From positions 155,716 through 219,715 of the forward strand of contig JAEZZO010000072.1 in NCBI GenBank assembly GCA_023418475.1: 64,000 bases of DNA. The letters are read 5' to 3'. Shown in pieces: positions 33,532-42,320 of the stretch. Position 1 is the stretch's first letter. Every line of letters starts with the position of its first letter. Made by a program: the position numbers and the translations under genes. A model generated the notes under the pieces. That model saw nothing but the letters and a program-made list of their open reading frames with translations. It did not search any database and was not told the origin of the DNA. This stretch comes from Bacillota bacterium. GTDB lineage: Bacteria > Bacillota > Clostridia > Lachnospirales > Lachnospiraceae.

Positions 33532-33822
33532 ATGCGTAAAAGACAGAAAAAGGGGACAGGCATCGGTATTATTGCCATGGTTGTTTTGATATTATTTGGA
33601 ATTGTAACTTTTCGACGGGTTGGGCTAGCGGAAGAAAGGGCGGACGCTGAAATCAAAATAGCAAGGCTTGATACTCGTATACAGAAGCAGAAGGAACGTG
33701 AGATTGATATAGAAAACTTTCGAAAATATTCTAAAACACCGCAGTACATAGAACAAATTGCAAGAGAGAAGCTTGGACTTGTTTATAAGGATGAGATTAT
33801 ATTTGAAGAAGAGAAACAATAA
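33532..33822 (+). CDS. divIC: Septum formation initiator, DivIC/FtsB type
   Basis: A 96-residue bitopic membrane protein: a short basic N-terminus, one membrane helix (about 10-27), and a periplasm-side coiled coil (30-60). The family-type C-terminus is YIEQIAREKLGLVYKDEIIF. DivIC works with FtsL and DivIB to activate septal peptidoglycan synthesis. Either ATG, 33520 or 33532, is possible. AGGAG is 1 base from the first and 13 from the second, while GAAGAG lies 6 bases before the second, so I prefer 33532. Confidence 0.88.
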   Translation: MRKRQKKGTGIGIIAMVVLILFGIVTFRRVGLAEERADAEIKIARLDTRIQKQKEREIDIENFRKYSKTPQYIEQIAREKLGLVYKDEIIFEEEKQ

Positions 33823-33845
33823 GATACATTAATTTAATAAAGTGA

Positions 33846-33874
33846 TTGACAAGTGTCCGGAAACCAGATATAAT
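33846..33874 (+). promoter_or_regulatory. Consensus sigma-A promoter of tRNA-Met
   Basis: TTGACA (33846-33851), 17 bases, TATAAT (33869-33874). Both hexamers are perfect, as often seen for stable RNA genes. The tRNA starts 16 bases downstream. Confidence 0.9.
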
Positions 33875-33889
33875 AAAGTTCGTCACTTT

Positions 33890-33963
33890 GGCGAAGTAGC
33901 TCAGCTGGCGAGAGCACGCGGTTCATACCCGCGGTGTCGGCGGTTCAAATCCGTCCTTCGCTA
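33890..33963 (+). tRNA. tRNA-Met (CAU), elongator type
   Basis: A 74-base cloverleaf. Acceptor GGCGAAG pairs with CTTCGCT, with a G1-U72 pair and discriminator A33963. The D arm is AGCTCAGCTGGCGAGAGC. The anticodon arm is CGCGG-TTCATAC-CCGCG, with anticodon CAT. The T arm is GGCGG-TTCAAAT-CCGTC. G1-U72 and the GTTCATACC loop match elongator tRNA-Met, not the initiator or the lysidine-modified tRNA-Ile. The gene does not encode CCA (the next bases are CTA), so CCA addition is needed. Confidence 0.93.
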
Positions 33964-33974
33964 CTATAGGCAGG

Positions 33975-34001
33975 GAGTTGTATTTTATACAACTCTTTTT
34001 T
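33975..34001 (+). terminator. Terminator after tRNA-Met
   Basis: GAGTTGTAT (33975-33983) pairs with ATACAACTC (33987-33995), followed by six T residues. Confidence 0.9.
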
Positions 34002-34131
34002 GTTATGTAAAATACGTCAAACAAATAAGCATTCAAAATAATACGATTGCTGCTAATACTTTAATGAACTTTTACATTGATATCATATTATTTGATTGCT
34101 GCTTAGCTGTTTAAAATATTCTATATTGCTA

Positions 34132-34163
34132 GCCGTCCCGGTACTTTCCGGGGGGGCCTTTTT
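34132..34163 (+). terminator. Second terminator-like hairpin downstream of tRNA-Met
   Basis: GCCGTCCCGG (34132-34141) pairs with CCGGGGGGGC (34148-34157) with one mismatch, then T5. No gene is seen between it and the tRNA terminator, so it may be the remnant of a lost tRNA or a back-up terminator. Confidence 0.5.
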
Positions 34164-34354
34164 GCGTAGCAGAAAACAATCCTGACTGCAGTTATGAGTG
34201 GCAGTGATATTTACATTGTAAATAAAGTAGGTGTATCTATAAAAATGACAGTTTATGAATGCATAGGAGCAGTATTATGTACAGGATACATATAAGAAAA
34301 TATGCATTAGGAAATATTTACTATGAAATATAACATATTATGGGTATAAATAGA

Positions 34355-34384
34355 TTGACAAATTATAGCAAATTGATATATGAT
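34355..34384 (+). promoter_or_regulatory. Probable sigma-A promoter of the large esterase gene
   Basis: TTGACA (34355-34360) with TATGAT (34379-34384) at 18 bases. The gene starts about 45 bases later, after GAGGAGG. Confidence 0.55.
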
Positions 34385-34429
34385 TTTTATATGGTTTGTT
34401 CAATAAACTAATAAAATGAGGAGGTATTT

Positions 34430-37400
34430 ATGCTAAGAAGGAAAAAGTCGCTTGCACTTCTAATGGTACTTGTAATGCTGATGACATCTGTGGGTATGGA
34501 CCCTGTCAAGGTACAGGCAGCAAAGCGAAGAACAGTTACAGTTAGCACACAGAGGGAATTAGAAGCAGCAATGCAAGAAGAACAGGTTGGGGAAATTATT
34601 ATTTCCACCAAGAGTAAAGTAACACTGACTATTCCGGAAAGTGCCGGGAGTACTAACAAAAGATTGGTTGTTAATGCAGCAAATGCAACACTTGTGAATA
34701 ACGGAAGTTTTAAAAAAATCACTATGAAAGCTTCGCTTCATTTTACAGAAAGCGGAAAAGGAAATAGTATCGTTGTAAAAGCGAAACAAGCTGTTATTAC
34801 CGTTTCGTCAAAGGCCAGCGTAAAATCATTGGTGTCAAATGGAGCAGATATTACGTTGGAAAAGAATGCAAAAGTAAATTTCTTAACATTAAAAGGCAAA
34901 AAAGCAAGTTTGACATTAAAAGAAGGCGCAACGATAAAAGAAACAGCTATTCTGGGAACATCCGCAAGACTTAGGGTCAATAAGGGTGCGAAGCTGGAAG
35001 CAGTATTAGTGAAAAAGAAGGGGGCTGTTGTTGATATCATAGCAAACGGAAAGGTTGCAGTTGATGTCAGGGCAAAGGCTGATATAGCTATCAGCGGTAA
35101 CGCAAAGAGTACTGTAATTACAGTTGATAAAAAGGCAAAGGGAACAGTTCTTGAAGCAAGTACTTCTATTAAATTGGATACAAAAGCTACGATAGAGGTT
35201 ACCTTGAAAGCCGGAGCAGAAAACTCTACCCTAAAGGCCTCTGATAAAAAGGCGGATGTAGCCGTAAAGAACGAGACAAGTAAGGATATAGATCTGGTAA
35301 CAGAAGAAGGCAGCGTTACGATTGGCAAAGGTGGGGCAAACAAGCCTGAACCCTCGGCTAAACCTACAGCACAGCCTACTGCTGTTCCCTCGTTATCTCC
35401 AAGTAACGGTGGCAATTCAAGTTCCTCTAATAATGGACCGGAGCGTGTTCCGGTGGATCAGAACGGATTTGATGCGAAAGGACGTATGGTTGCTTACTTC
35501 GGCACACCGGTAATTGACGGAACAGCAGATAAGGTGTGGGATAATGCAGTACCAGTTACCTTGAAGGATGCGGCAGGCAAGACTGATACCACAGCAGAGT
35601 TCAGAGTAATGTGGGATGATAAGGCTCTATATGTTCTTGCCAAGGTAAAGGACAGCGCACTGGATATAACCTCCGGTAATGTTTATCAGAAGGACTCCAT
35701 AGAGATTTTCCTGGATGAGAAAAATAACAAGACGAAGGACTATGATGCAGATGACTTACATTTCAGAGTAAATTATAAGAATGAGCAGTCATCGGATTAT
35801 GGAGATTTAAGCAGATTTTATACGGCAACGAAAACAGTAAGTGATGGGTATATTATTGAAGCAAGAATTGCTCTTACGGAGAAACTTGCGAAAAACGACG
35901 CGGTATATGGTTTTGAGCTGTCACTCAATGATGCAAAAGGCGGTGTAAGACTCGCAGCGCTTAATGTGTTTGACAAGACCGGCATGGCATATGCGGATAC
36001 CGGCCTCTTTGGAAATTTATTACTCAAAGGAAAAACAGCAGGTTCTGTATCCGGCTTAAACCCCTATGACTTATTAAAGCTAGTGGAAAGCAGTAAAAAG
36101 ATTTTATTAGACCGTTACTCCAACGCAGATAGAGTAAGAGACCTTATTGCAAAATCGGAAGCAGCTATTTTGAAAGCAGATACAAAACAAAAGGAATTAG
36201 ATGATTTATATGCAGCGCTTGATAAAGCAGTGGAGGGTCTTATTGGAGACGGCAAGGATTATGATGATAAGGAATGCAGAGAGGTACCGGTAAAGTATAA
36301 GAGAGTTGATGAGCATAAGGGAACCATTGAAAGAGTATCCTATCAGACAAAATCTTATGATGCTAAAAGAGAAGACCGTGTTAAGGACTTTCTTATATAT
36401 CTGCCGGCCGGCTATAATGCGGCAGATAAGTCTAAGAAATATAATGTATTATACCTAATTCATGGTATGGGTGAGAATCAGAATACAGTATTTGGAGGAC
36501 CTGGCCAGAATACTGAAATGATGAAGATTCTTGATAATATGATATATAACAATAAACTTGATCCAATGATTATTGTGACACCTACCTGGACCTATCCGGG
36601 AGCAGCGGGATCAACTGAAACATTTCATAATGAACTTGTGAATGATATTATTCCTGTAGTGGAAGGTAAATATAATACTTACGCAGCCTCAACCTCTGAA
36701 AAGGATTTAATTGCGGCCAGAGAACACAGGGCATTAGGAGGATTTTCAGCAGGCTCCATGACAACCTGGTATACCTTTGTTAACCGCGTCGAATACTTTA
36801 AGTATTATATGCCTATAAGTGCAGGCTACTCCAAGGATTGGGGAGTAGATAATTTCAACGGTACAGCGGATGAAAAGCGTGCACAGTACTTGGAGAGCAT
36901 TGTAAGGGATGCGGGTTACGGACCGAATGATATTAGTATCTTCTGCGCTACCGGTACTGCGGATATGGCTTATGGAGGTCTTGCAAATATCGTAAAGGCT
37001 ATGAAAAAATATGATGACACCTTTTTATATAGTGCTAATTTAAACAAAGGAAATTTCTATTTCATGACCTTAGAAGGCGGTACACATGCCTGGACCAGTG
37101 TAAACAGGTACTTATATAATATGCTGCCGGATCTGTTCAACAGTAAGAAAATCATGTTAGAGAAACCGGGCGTTGTCCCGGTAAATGATAAGGGATTGGA
37201 TGAAGCTAACCGTATAGTTGCTAACTTTGGATCCCCGATTATAGATGGAGAGATCGATCCTATATGGGAGACGGCTGTTCCGGTTTCAGCCGTAGAAGTC
37301 AGTGGAACACCGATAAAAGCTAATTTTAAGATGCTTTGGGATGATAAAGCAATCTATGTACTTGCTAAGGTAAAGGACGATGTGCTGGATGGAACCTCCG

Positions 37401-39577
37401 GTAATGTATATGATAGAGATTCTGTGGAAATATTCCTTGATGAGAATAATGATAAAACGGAAAAATACAATAAGGATGACCTTCATTTCAGAGTAAGTTA
37501 TGACAATAAGCAGTCTGCTGATAATGGAGATTTAAGCAGGTTTTATACGAGAACATCACCTACCACCGGAGGATATATTGTTGAAGCAAGAATAGCTCTT
37601 ACGACAAAGCCTGCAAATAATACGAAGTTCGGAATTGATTTGTCCGTCAATGATGGAAGGAATGGCAGAAAACTCGGACAGATAAGTGTCTTTGATCAGA
37701 ACAATGAAGCATATAAGGATACCGGAAAGTTTGGCGAGGTTATATTATCCGGAAGAGCGAAAGGGGCTGTTTCAGGATTAAATCCCTACGACCTGATGGA
37801 GGTAGTAGAGGAAGCAAATGAAATTAAGCTTGACCGTTATAAGAACGGAGATGTTGTAAAGGGATTAATAAGTGATGCAGATGCAGCACTTAAAAATGCC
37901 TGGGTTACCCAAAAGGGAATTAACAATCTGAGCAATAAACTGCGTAATGCAATTGATGAGCTTATTCCTGATGGTAAATCTTATGCTGATAAGGAATGCA
38001 GGAGAATTCCAATAAAGTATAAAACTGTTGATGAACACCTGGGCACAATTGAAAGGATATCCTATAATACTAATACTTATGACGGTAAAAATGAAGATCG
38101 TCAGAAGGATTTTCTGGTATATCTGCCTGAGGGATATAATCAAAATGATACAGCCAAGAAATATAATGTATTATATTTAATTCATGGTATGGGTGAAAAT
38201 CAGAATACAGTTTTCGGAGGACCCGGTGAAAATACCGAAATGATGAAAATCCTTGATAACATGATTTATAACAAACAAATAGAACCTTTAATAGTTGTAA
38301 CTCCAACCTGGTCTTATAACGGGAATTCAGGAGATTTCTCCGTAATCTTCTCACAAACGGAGAACTTCCACAATGAGCTGGTGAAGGATATTATACCTGC
38401 GGTGGAAAGCAAGTATAATACTTATGCTGCATCAACTTCTGAGGCGGATTTAATTGCTGCCAGGGAGCATAGAGCGCTGGCAGGTTTTTCCATGGGTTCT
38501 TCTACTACCTGGAATACCTTTGCAAGCAGGATCAGTTATTTTAAGTATTATATGCCAATGAGCTTATCCTTTATAAAAGGTGTTAATGTTGATGCATATG
38601 AAGGGACAGCAGATGAGAAGAAGGCACAGTATCTGGCAAGTGTCATAAGAAGAGCAGGTTATGGACCAAATGATGTAAGTGTTTTTTGTGCCACAGGCAC
38701 AGAAGATATGGCTTATGGAGGAATGGTAAATCAAATAAATGCAATGAGAAAAGAAGATAATATCTTCCTTTCTAATGCCGATCTAAATAAAGGTAACTTC
38801 TACTTCATGACACTGGAAGGCGGTACACATACCTGGAACTGTGTAAACAGATATTTGTATAATATGCTTCCGGATTTATTTAACAATAAAACAATTGATC
38901 CGTCAACCATTCCGGCAAGAGCCTATATCGAATTTGACAAAAACGATGGTACAGGTTATATAGGTGACAGAAAACTAAATGCAAATGGTGCTGTGAAGCT
39001 TCCAACGGAAGTTAAAATGGCTGGAGCAGAGCTGATGGGCTGGAGTACAGCACCCAATTCAAAGGTAGTTGTCAATCCTGCAGCAGACGGAACTTACCAG
39101 GTAGCAGCGGGTACAACTACGTTATATGCTGTCTGGAAGTGGAGCAAGCCATCCATAACCGGTTCAGTAAATTCAGGAATAATCACTGTGGATACCGGTG
39201 CAGTTGAGAATATTAAGCTGGCAGTAGGAGTATCGGGAGCTGCGATTCGTGTTGTAACCGGAGCTGCAGTTTCGGTTACTCCGTCAGCAATAAGTGTCGG
39301 TACGATAGTAGCAGGAGCGAACGAGAATTTTACCTTAAATATTTTAAAAAATGTTAAGAATGTAACCGGAGACTATATAATTCAATATGCGGCAGTTGAT
39401 GCCGGTGTAAGTGATACAAACAGTTTTCATTGGAATAACATATCATTTACAGATAATAATTCTATTATTCATGTGAATGCCGCTTCTGTAGACCGAAAGA
39501 TATATATTCGAGTAATCAGCAATGCGGACTGTAAATTCCTTGCCGGGGATGCCATACCTCTGGAAATAAAATATTAA
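34430..39577 (+). CDS. Secreted multidomain protein: two CBM9-like plus two esterase domains
   Basis: A 1715-residue secreted protein. Residues 1-31 are a signal peptide. Residues 32-300 form a repetitive beta region, probably a beta-helix adhesion module. A Pro/Ser/Thr linker (about 303-335) follows. Then a module of CBM9-like sugar binding, a helical linker and a CE1-type esterase appears twice: CBM9 at about 345-540 and 922-1110, esterase at about 620-905 and 1190-1490. Both esterases keep the nucleophile (Ser773 in GFSAG, Ser1354 in GFSMG) and a His (886, 1467 in GGTH). A Listeria/Bacteroides repeat-like domain (about 1500-1570) and a terminal beta domain follow. Likely substrate: acetylated or feruloylated xylan. 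No LPXTG or SLH anchor seen. Confidence 0.82.
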   Translation: MLRRKKSLALLMVLVMLMTSVGMDPVKVQAAKRRTVTVSTQRELEAAMQEEQVGEIIISTKSKVTLTIPESAGSTNKRLVVNAANATLVNNGSFKKITMKASLHFTESGKGNSIVVKAKQAVITVSSKASVKSLVSNGADITLEKNAKVNFLTLKGKKASLTLKEGATIKETAILGTSARLRVNKGAKLEAVLVKKKGAVVDIIANGKVAVDVRAKADIAISGNAKSTVITVDKKAKGTVLEASTSIKLDTKATIEVTLKAGAENSTLKASDKKADVAVKNETSKDIDLVTEEGSVTIGKGGANKPEPSAKPTAQPTAVPSLSPSNGGNSSSSNNGPERVPVDQNGFDAKGRMVAYFGTPVIDGTADKVWDNAVPVTLKDAAGKTDTTAEFRVMWDDKALYVLAKVKDSALDITSGNVYQKDSIEIFLDEKNNKTKDYDADDLHFRVNYKNEQSSDYGDLSRFYTATKTVSDGYIIEARIALTEKLAKNDAVYGFELSLNDAKGGVRLAALNVFDKTGMAYADTGLFGNLLLKGKTAGSVSGLNPYDLLKLVESSKKILLDRYSNADRVRDLIAKSEAAILKADTKQKELDDLYAALDKAVEGLIGDGKDYDDKECREVPVKYKRVDEHKGTIERVSYQTKSYDAKREDRVKDFLIYLPAGYNAADKSKKYNVLYLIHGMGENQNTVFGGPGQNTEMMKILDNMIYNNKLDPMIIVTPTWTYPGAAGSTETFHNELVNDIIPVVEGKYNTYAASTSEKDLIAAREHRALGGFSAGSMTTWYTFVNRVEYFKYYMPISAGYSKDWGVDNFNGTADEKRAQYLESIVRDAGYGPNDISIFCATGTADMAYGGLANIVKAMKKYDDTFLYSANLNKGNFYFMTLEGGTHAWTSVNRYLYNMLPDLFNSKKIMLEKPGVVPVNDKGLDEANRIVANFGSPIIDGEIDPIWETAVPVSAVEVSGTPIKANFKMLWDDKAIYVLAKVKDDVLDGTSGNVYDRDSVEIFLDENNDKTEKYNKDDLHFRVSYDNKQSADNGDLSRFYTRTSPTTGGYIVEARIALTTKPANNTKFGIDLSVNDGRNGRKLGQISVFDQNNEAYKDTGKFGEVILSGRAKGAVSGLNPYDLMEVVEEANEIKLDRYKNGDVVKGLISDADAALKNAWVTQKGINNLSNKLRNAIDELIPDGKSYADKECRRIPIKYKTVDEHLGTIERISYNTNTYDGKNEDRQKDFLVYLPEGYNQNDTAKKYNVLYLIHGMGENQNTVFGGPGENTEMMKILDNMIYNKQIEPLIVVTPTWSYNGNSGDFSVIFSQTENFHNELVKDIIPAVESKYNTYAASTSEADLIAAREHRALAGFSMGSSTTWNTFASRISYFKYYMPMSLSFIKGVNVDAYEGTADEKKAQYLASVIRRAGYGPNDVSVFCATGTEDMAYGGMVNQINAMRKEDNIFLSNADLNKGNFYFMTLEGGTHTWNCVNRYLYNMLPDLFNNKTIDPSTIPARAYIEFDKNDGTGYIGDRKLNANGAVKLPTEVKMAGAELMGWSTAPNSKVVVNPAADGTYQVAAGTTTLYAVWKWSKPSITGSVNSGIITVDTGAVENIKLAVGVSGAAIRVVTGAAVSVTPSAISVGTIVAGANENFTLNILKNVKNVTGDYIIQYAAVDAGVSDTNSFHWNNISFTDNNSIIHVNAASVDRKIYIRVISNADCKFLAGDAIPLEIKY
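35460..38910 (+). repeat. Internal gene duplication (about 1.74 kb, two tandem copies)
   Basis: The CBM9-linker-esterase module at about 35460-37160 repeats at about 37190-38910. Nucleophile and His codons are each 581 codons apart between copies. The copies have diverged clearly, so the duplication is not recent. Confidence 0.88.
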
Positions 39578-39617
39578 GGCAGGAAGAATAACGCGGATAA
39601 ACCTTGGAAAACATAGT

Positions 39618-39653
39618 AAGGGCAAGACCATAGCAGCGTGGTCTTGCCCTTAT
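39618..39653 (+). terminator. Terminator after the esterase gene
   Basis: AAGGGCAAGACCA and TGGTCTTGCCCTT form a 13-bp stem around an 8-base loop (about 39618-39651), followed by ATTCT. Confidence 0.85.
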
Positions 39654-39808
39654 TCTGTGACATATGTATACATTCCGGAAAATGCACTCCAGCATGGAGG
39701 CAGTGAAAGGGAATAATTTATCTTTAAATTTTCTGGGTGGATTATTTTTATGCTCTTAAATATATTTAGGTGCCTTTAATCGATTTTATCACCTTTTTGA
39801 TGGAGTTC

Positions 39809-39875
39809 TTGTCAAAAAGTTTTTTAATAACGATTATCTCTTTTGACAAAGATTTCAAATTCGCATGTCTATAAT
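39809..39875 (+). promoter_or_regulatory. spoIIE promoter with 21-bp spacer and Spo0A boxes
   Basis: TTGACA (39843-39848) and TATAAT (39870-39875) are perfect hexamers but 21 bases apart. Spo0A-like boxes: TTGTCAAA at 39809-39816, and its inverse TTTGACAA at 39842-39849 overlapping the -35. Long-spaced sigma-A promoters with 0A boxes are the known signature of spoIIE and spoIIG in Bacillus. Confidence 0.8.
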
Positions 39876-39925
39876 AACAACACAATCTTCGAACGAATAC
39901 GGGGAAGCAAAAGGAGAGAGAAATC

Positions 39926-42217
39926 ATGAAAGGTATTCAAAAAAGAACCTATATCATTCATCTGATCGGCTTTATCATTGCAAGAGCATCATTTTATGGA
40001 ATGAATCCTTTAGCGATCGGATATTTTACTGCATCTTATTTGGGGAAAACCGGAGGAGGACTGGCATTTGCCGCTGCATTTCTGGGAATAGTATCTGTTA
40101 TGGAACCATCACAAATACTGAAATATTCGGTTGTGATGATAGGAGCGGTCATATTGTTTGAATTACCATTTATTAAAAAACGGAATGTACCCATACAAAT
40201 ATTATATCTGTTACCAGCTATCATTCTCTTTGCAGCATCCATCCTTGAAAAAAATACGGACGGGCTTACGTCAAAAGGTATACTCATGACGTCTTTGGAA
40301 GCGTTAATTGCTGTAGTATCGGCAGCCATTTTTAAAAATGGAATAGAATATATGTGTCAGGCCGTAAGGGGTTTTCGTATGAACAATGAGCAGATGATCA
40401 GTATGGCGGTTATCGTGGCAATTGCAATCTATGCGATACCTAATTTGGGGTATAATGATTATATCGCACCGGTGGAAACAGCTGTTTATTTTGTAATTTT
40501 GTTTTTCCTGTATAAATACGGTGTCGGACAGGGCGCCATCACAGGAGCGGTATGCGGATTTGCCCTGTATCTTCGCGGAGAACCGTTATCAGATATGGCG
40601 CTTCTTACGATGATGGGAATTATCCCGGCTGTTTTCAGGGAAATGGGAAGATTTCCTACAGCATCTGTTTATTTGATTACAGCGGCACTGATGGGCTTGA
40701 TTAATCATAATATGATATTAACGATTAAAGAAATCGGAGCATTAACATCAGCATTTCTTATCTTCCTGCTGCTTCCCAGAAATCTGATTTACCGGGTCGA
40801 TGCTGCCGGTGGAACAGGCAGGCAAGAGTTTCTGGCTTCGCAGAATTTGAGAAAGATAGCAAAAACAAGAATGAAAATATTCTCAGAATCCTTTTTAAAG
40901 CTTTCTAAAACACTTGATACAATTACGGAGAAACAGACAAAGCTAAAGCAGAACGAAATCAACAGCATTTTTGAAGATATATCCGAAAAATTATGTAAAA
41001 ATTGCAGCAACTGTAATAATTGCTGGGAAAATAATTTTAAGCAAACTTATCAGGCCGCCTGTGCAATGTTTGAAACAGCAGAGAAAAAAGGGACGGTTGA
41101 AAAAGAAGACATTCCAAAGGATTTCTTATCCGACTGTATCTGTGCGGATGAATTTATTGCACAGACAAACCGTGGTTTTGAAATTGCGAAGCTTAATAGA
41201 ATCTGGTATAGCCGGATCTCAGAGAGCAGAGAAGTAATAGCCGAACAGCTAAAGGAAGTTTCCTCCGTCATAGTGGACATAACAGGAGACATCTATGGTT
41301 CAGTGGAGGTTGCACGATCAGAAGAGGAGAGGGTGATCAAAAGACTTCGTGCGGAACATATTCAAGTACGGGACATTACAGTATTTGAGAGAGAGAATAA
41401 ACGCAAGGAAGTCTATCTTACTGCGTCCTGCCATGGAGGAAGATGCATTACAGCAAAGGAAGCGGCCAATATCATATCGGAGGTCCTGGATGTAAGACTG
41501 CGGGTATCCGAAGCGTCAAAAGCTGTAATCTCCAATGAAACTTTGAATTTTATATTTGTGGAAGATACGAAATTTAAGGTACTGACAGGAGTTGCAAGAG
41601 CAATGAAGGAAGAGGTATCCGGGGATAACTTTTCTCTTCTGAGACTGGAAAACGGTGAATATATGGTAGCACTCTCGGATGGAATGGGAACCGGTAAGGA
41701 GGCGGGAGATGAGAGTGAAATGGTTATGTCACTTCTGGAGCAGATGATTTCATCAGGATTTAAAGCAGAGACAGCAATTAAACTGATTAATTCATCACTT
41801 GTACTGAAGTCGGATAAACAGACTTTTTCTACAATTGATATGAGCATCATTAATTTGTTTACCGGAATGTGCGAATTTATTAAGATTGGAGCGGCTGCGG
41901 CTTTTGTCAAGAGAGATAACTGGGTGGAAACCATAAGCTCGACTACGTTACCAATTGGAATGTTTGGAAGCGTTGATTACGATACGATTACAAAAAAATT
42001 ATATGAAGGGGATATTATCATCATGGTAACGGATGGAGTTCTCGACAGTATGAAGGGAGACAATAAAGAAGCGGTAATGGAAGATTTGATTATGTCAATT
42101 AAGAGTAAAAACCCGCAGGAAATAGCCAACCGGATACTGGATAGAACGTTATCGGAAAGTAATTTTAAACCAATTGATGATATGACTGTAATAACTGCCG
42201 GAATATGGTTAAAATAA
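39926..42217 (+). CDS. spoIIE: Stage II sporulation protein E (PP2C phosphatase)
   Basis: Dephosphorylates SpoIIAA in the forespore and so releases sigma-F; it also acts in polar septation. It has 763 residues. About ten membrane helices fill residues 10-290, a central regulatory region follows, and the PP2C-type domain covers about 555-763. Metal-binding motifs are ALSDGMGTGKEA (about 581-592) and MVTDGVLDS. A Cys-rich stretch, CKNCSNCNNCW (about 358-368), occurs in the central region. AAGGAGAG precedes the ATG. The upstream control region has Spo0A boxes. Confidence 0.95.
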   Translation: MKGIQKRTYIIHLIGFIIARASFYGMNPLAIGYFTASYLGKTGGGLAFAAAFLGIVSVMEPSQILKYSVVMIGAVILFELPFIKKRNVPIQILYLLPAIILFAASILEKNTDGLTSKGILMTSLEALIAVVSAAIFKNGIEYMCQAVRGFRMNNEQMISMAVIVAIAIYAIPNLGYNDYIAPVETAVYFVILFFLYKYGVGQGAITGAVCGFALYLRGEPLSDMALLTMMGIIPAVFREMGRFPTASVYLITAALMGLINHNMILTIKEIGALTSAFLIFLLLPRNLIYRVDAAGGTGRQEFLASQNLRKIAKTRMKIFSESFLKLSKTLDTITEKQTKLKQNEINSIFEDISEKLCKNCSNCNNCWENNFKQTYQAACAMFETAEKKGTVEKEDIPKDFLSDCICADEFIAQTNRGFEIAKLNRIWYSRISESREVIAEQLKEVSSVIVDITGDIYGSVEVARSEEERVIKRLRAEHIQVRDITVFERENKRKEVYLTASCHGGRCITAKEAANIISEVLDVRLRVSEASKAVISNETLNFIFVEDTKFKVLTGVARAMKEEVSGDNFSLLRLENGEYMVALSDGMGTGKEAGDESEMVMSLLEQMISSGFKAETAIKLINSSLVLKSDKQTFSTIDMSIINLFTGMCEFIKIGAAAAFVKRDNWVETISSTTLPIGMFGSVDYDTITKKLYEGDIIIMVTDGVLDSMKGDNKEAVMEDLIMSIKSKNPQEIANRILDRTLSESNFKPIDDMTVITAGIWLK

Positions 42218-42320
42218 GATAAAATGAGAAAAACTCATTGAAATATAAATTTAAAAGGATTAGAATATTAATAAATTTTGGGTTCGGCAAATAATTTTAC
42301 AAAACAAAGATAGGATAAAA

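Larger units (their letters stand above)
34002..34429. other. Gene-free region upstream of the esterase gene
   Basis: AT-rich DNA with a second terminator-like hairpin (34132-34163) and the esterase promoter (34355-34384). No gene or tRNA remnant could be identified. Confidence 0.5.
39578..39925. other. Intergenic region with terminator and spoIIE control region
   Basis: Contains the esterase terminator (39618-39653), then about 150 bases without clear features, then the Spo0A-like boxes and promoter of spoIIE (39809-39875). Confidence 0.7.

Noticed and set aside
34738..35415. 225-codon open frame opposite the start of the esterase gene
   Set aside because: Low-complexity Ala/Phe/Ser translation, the mirror of the repetitive beta region on the plus strand. 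A shadow frame.
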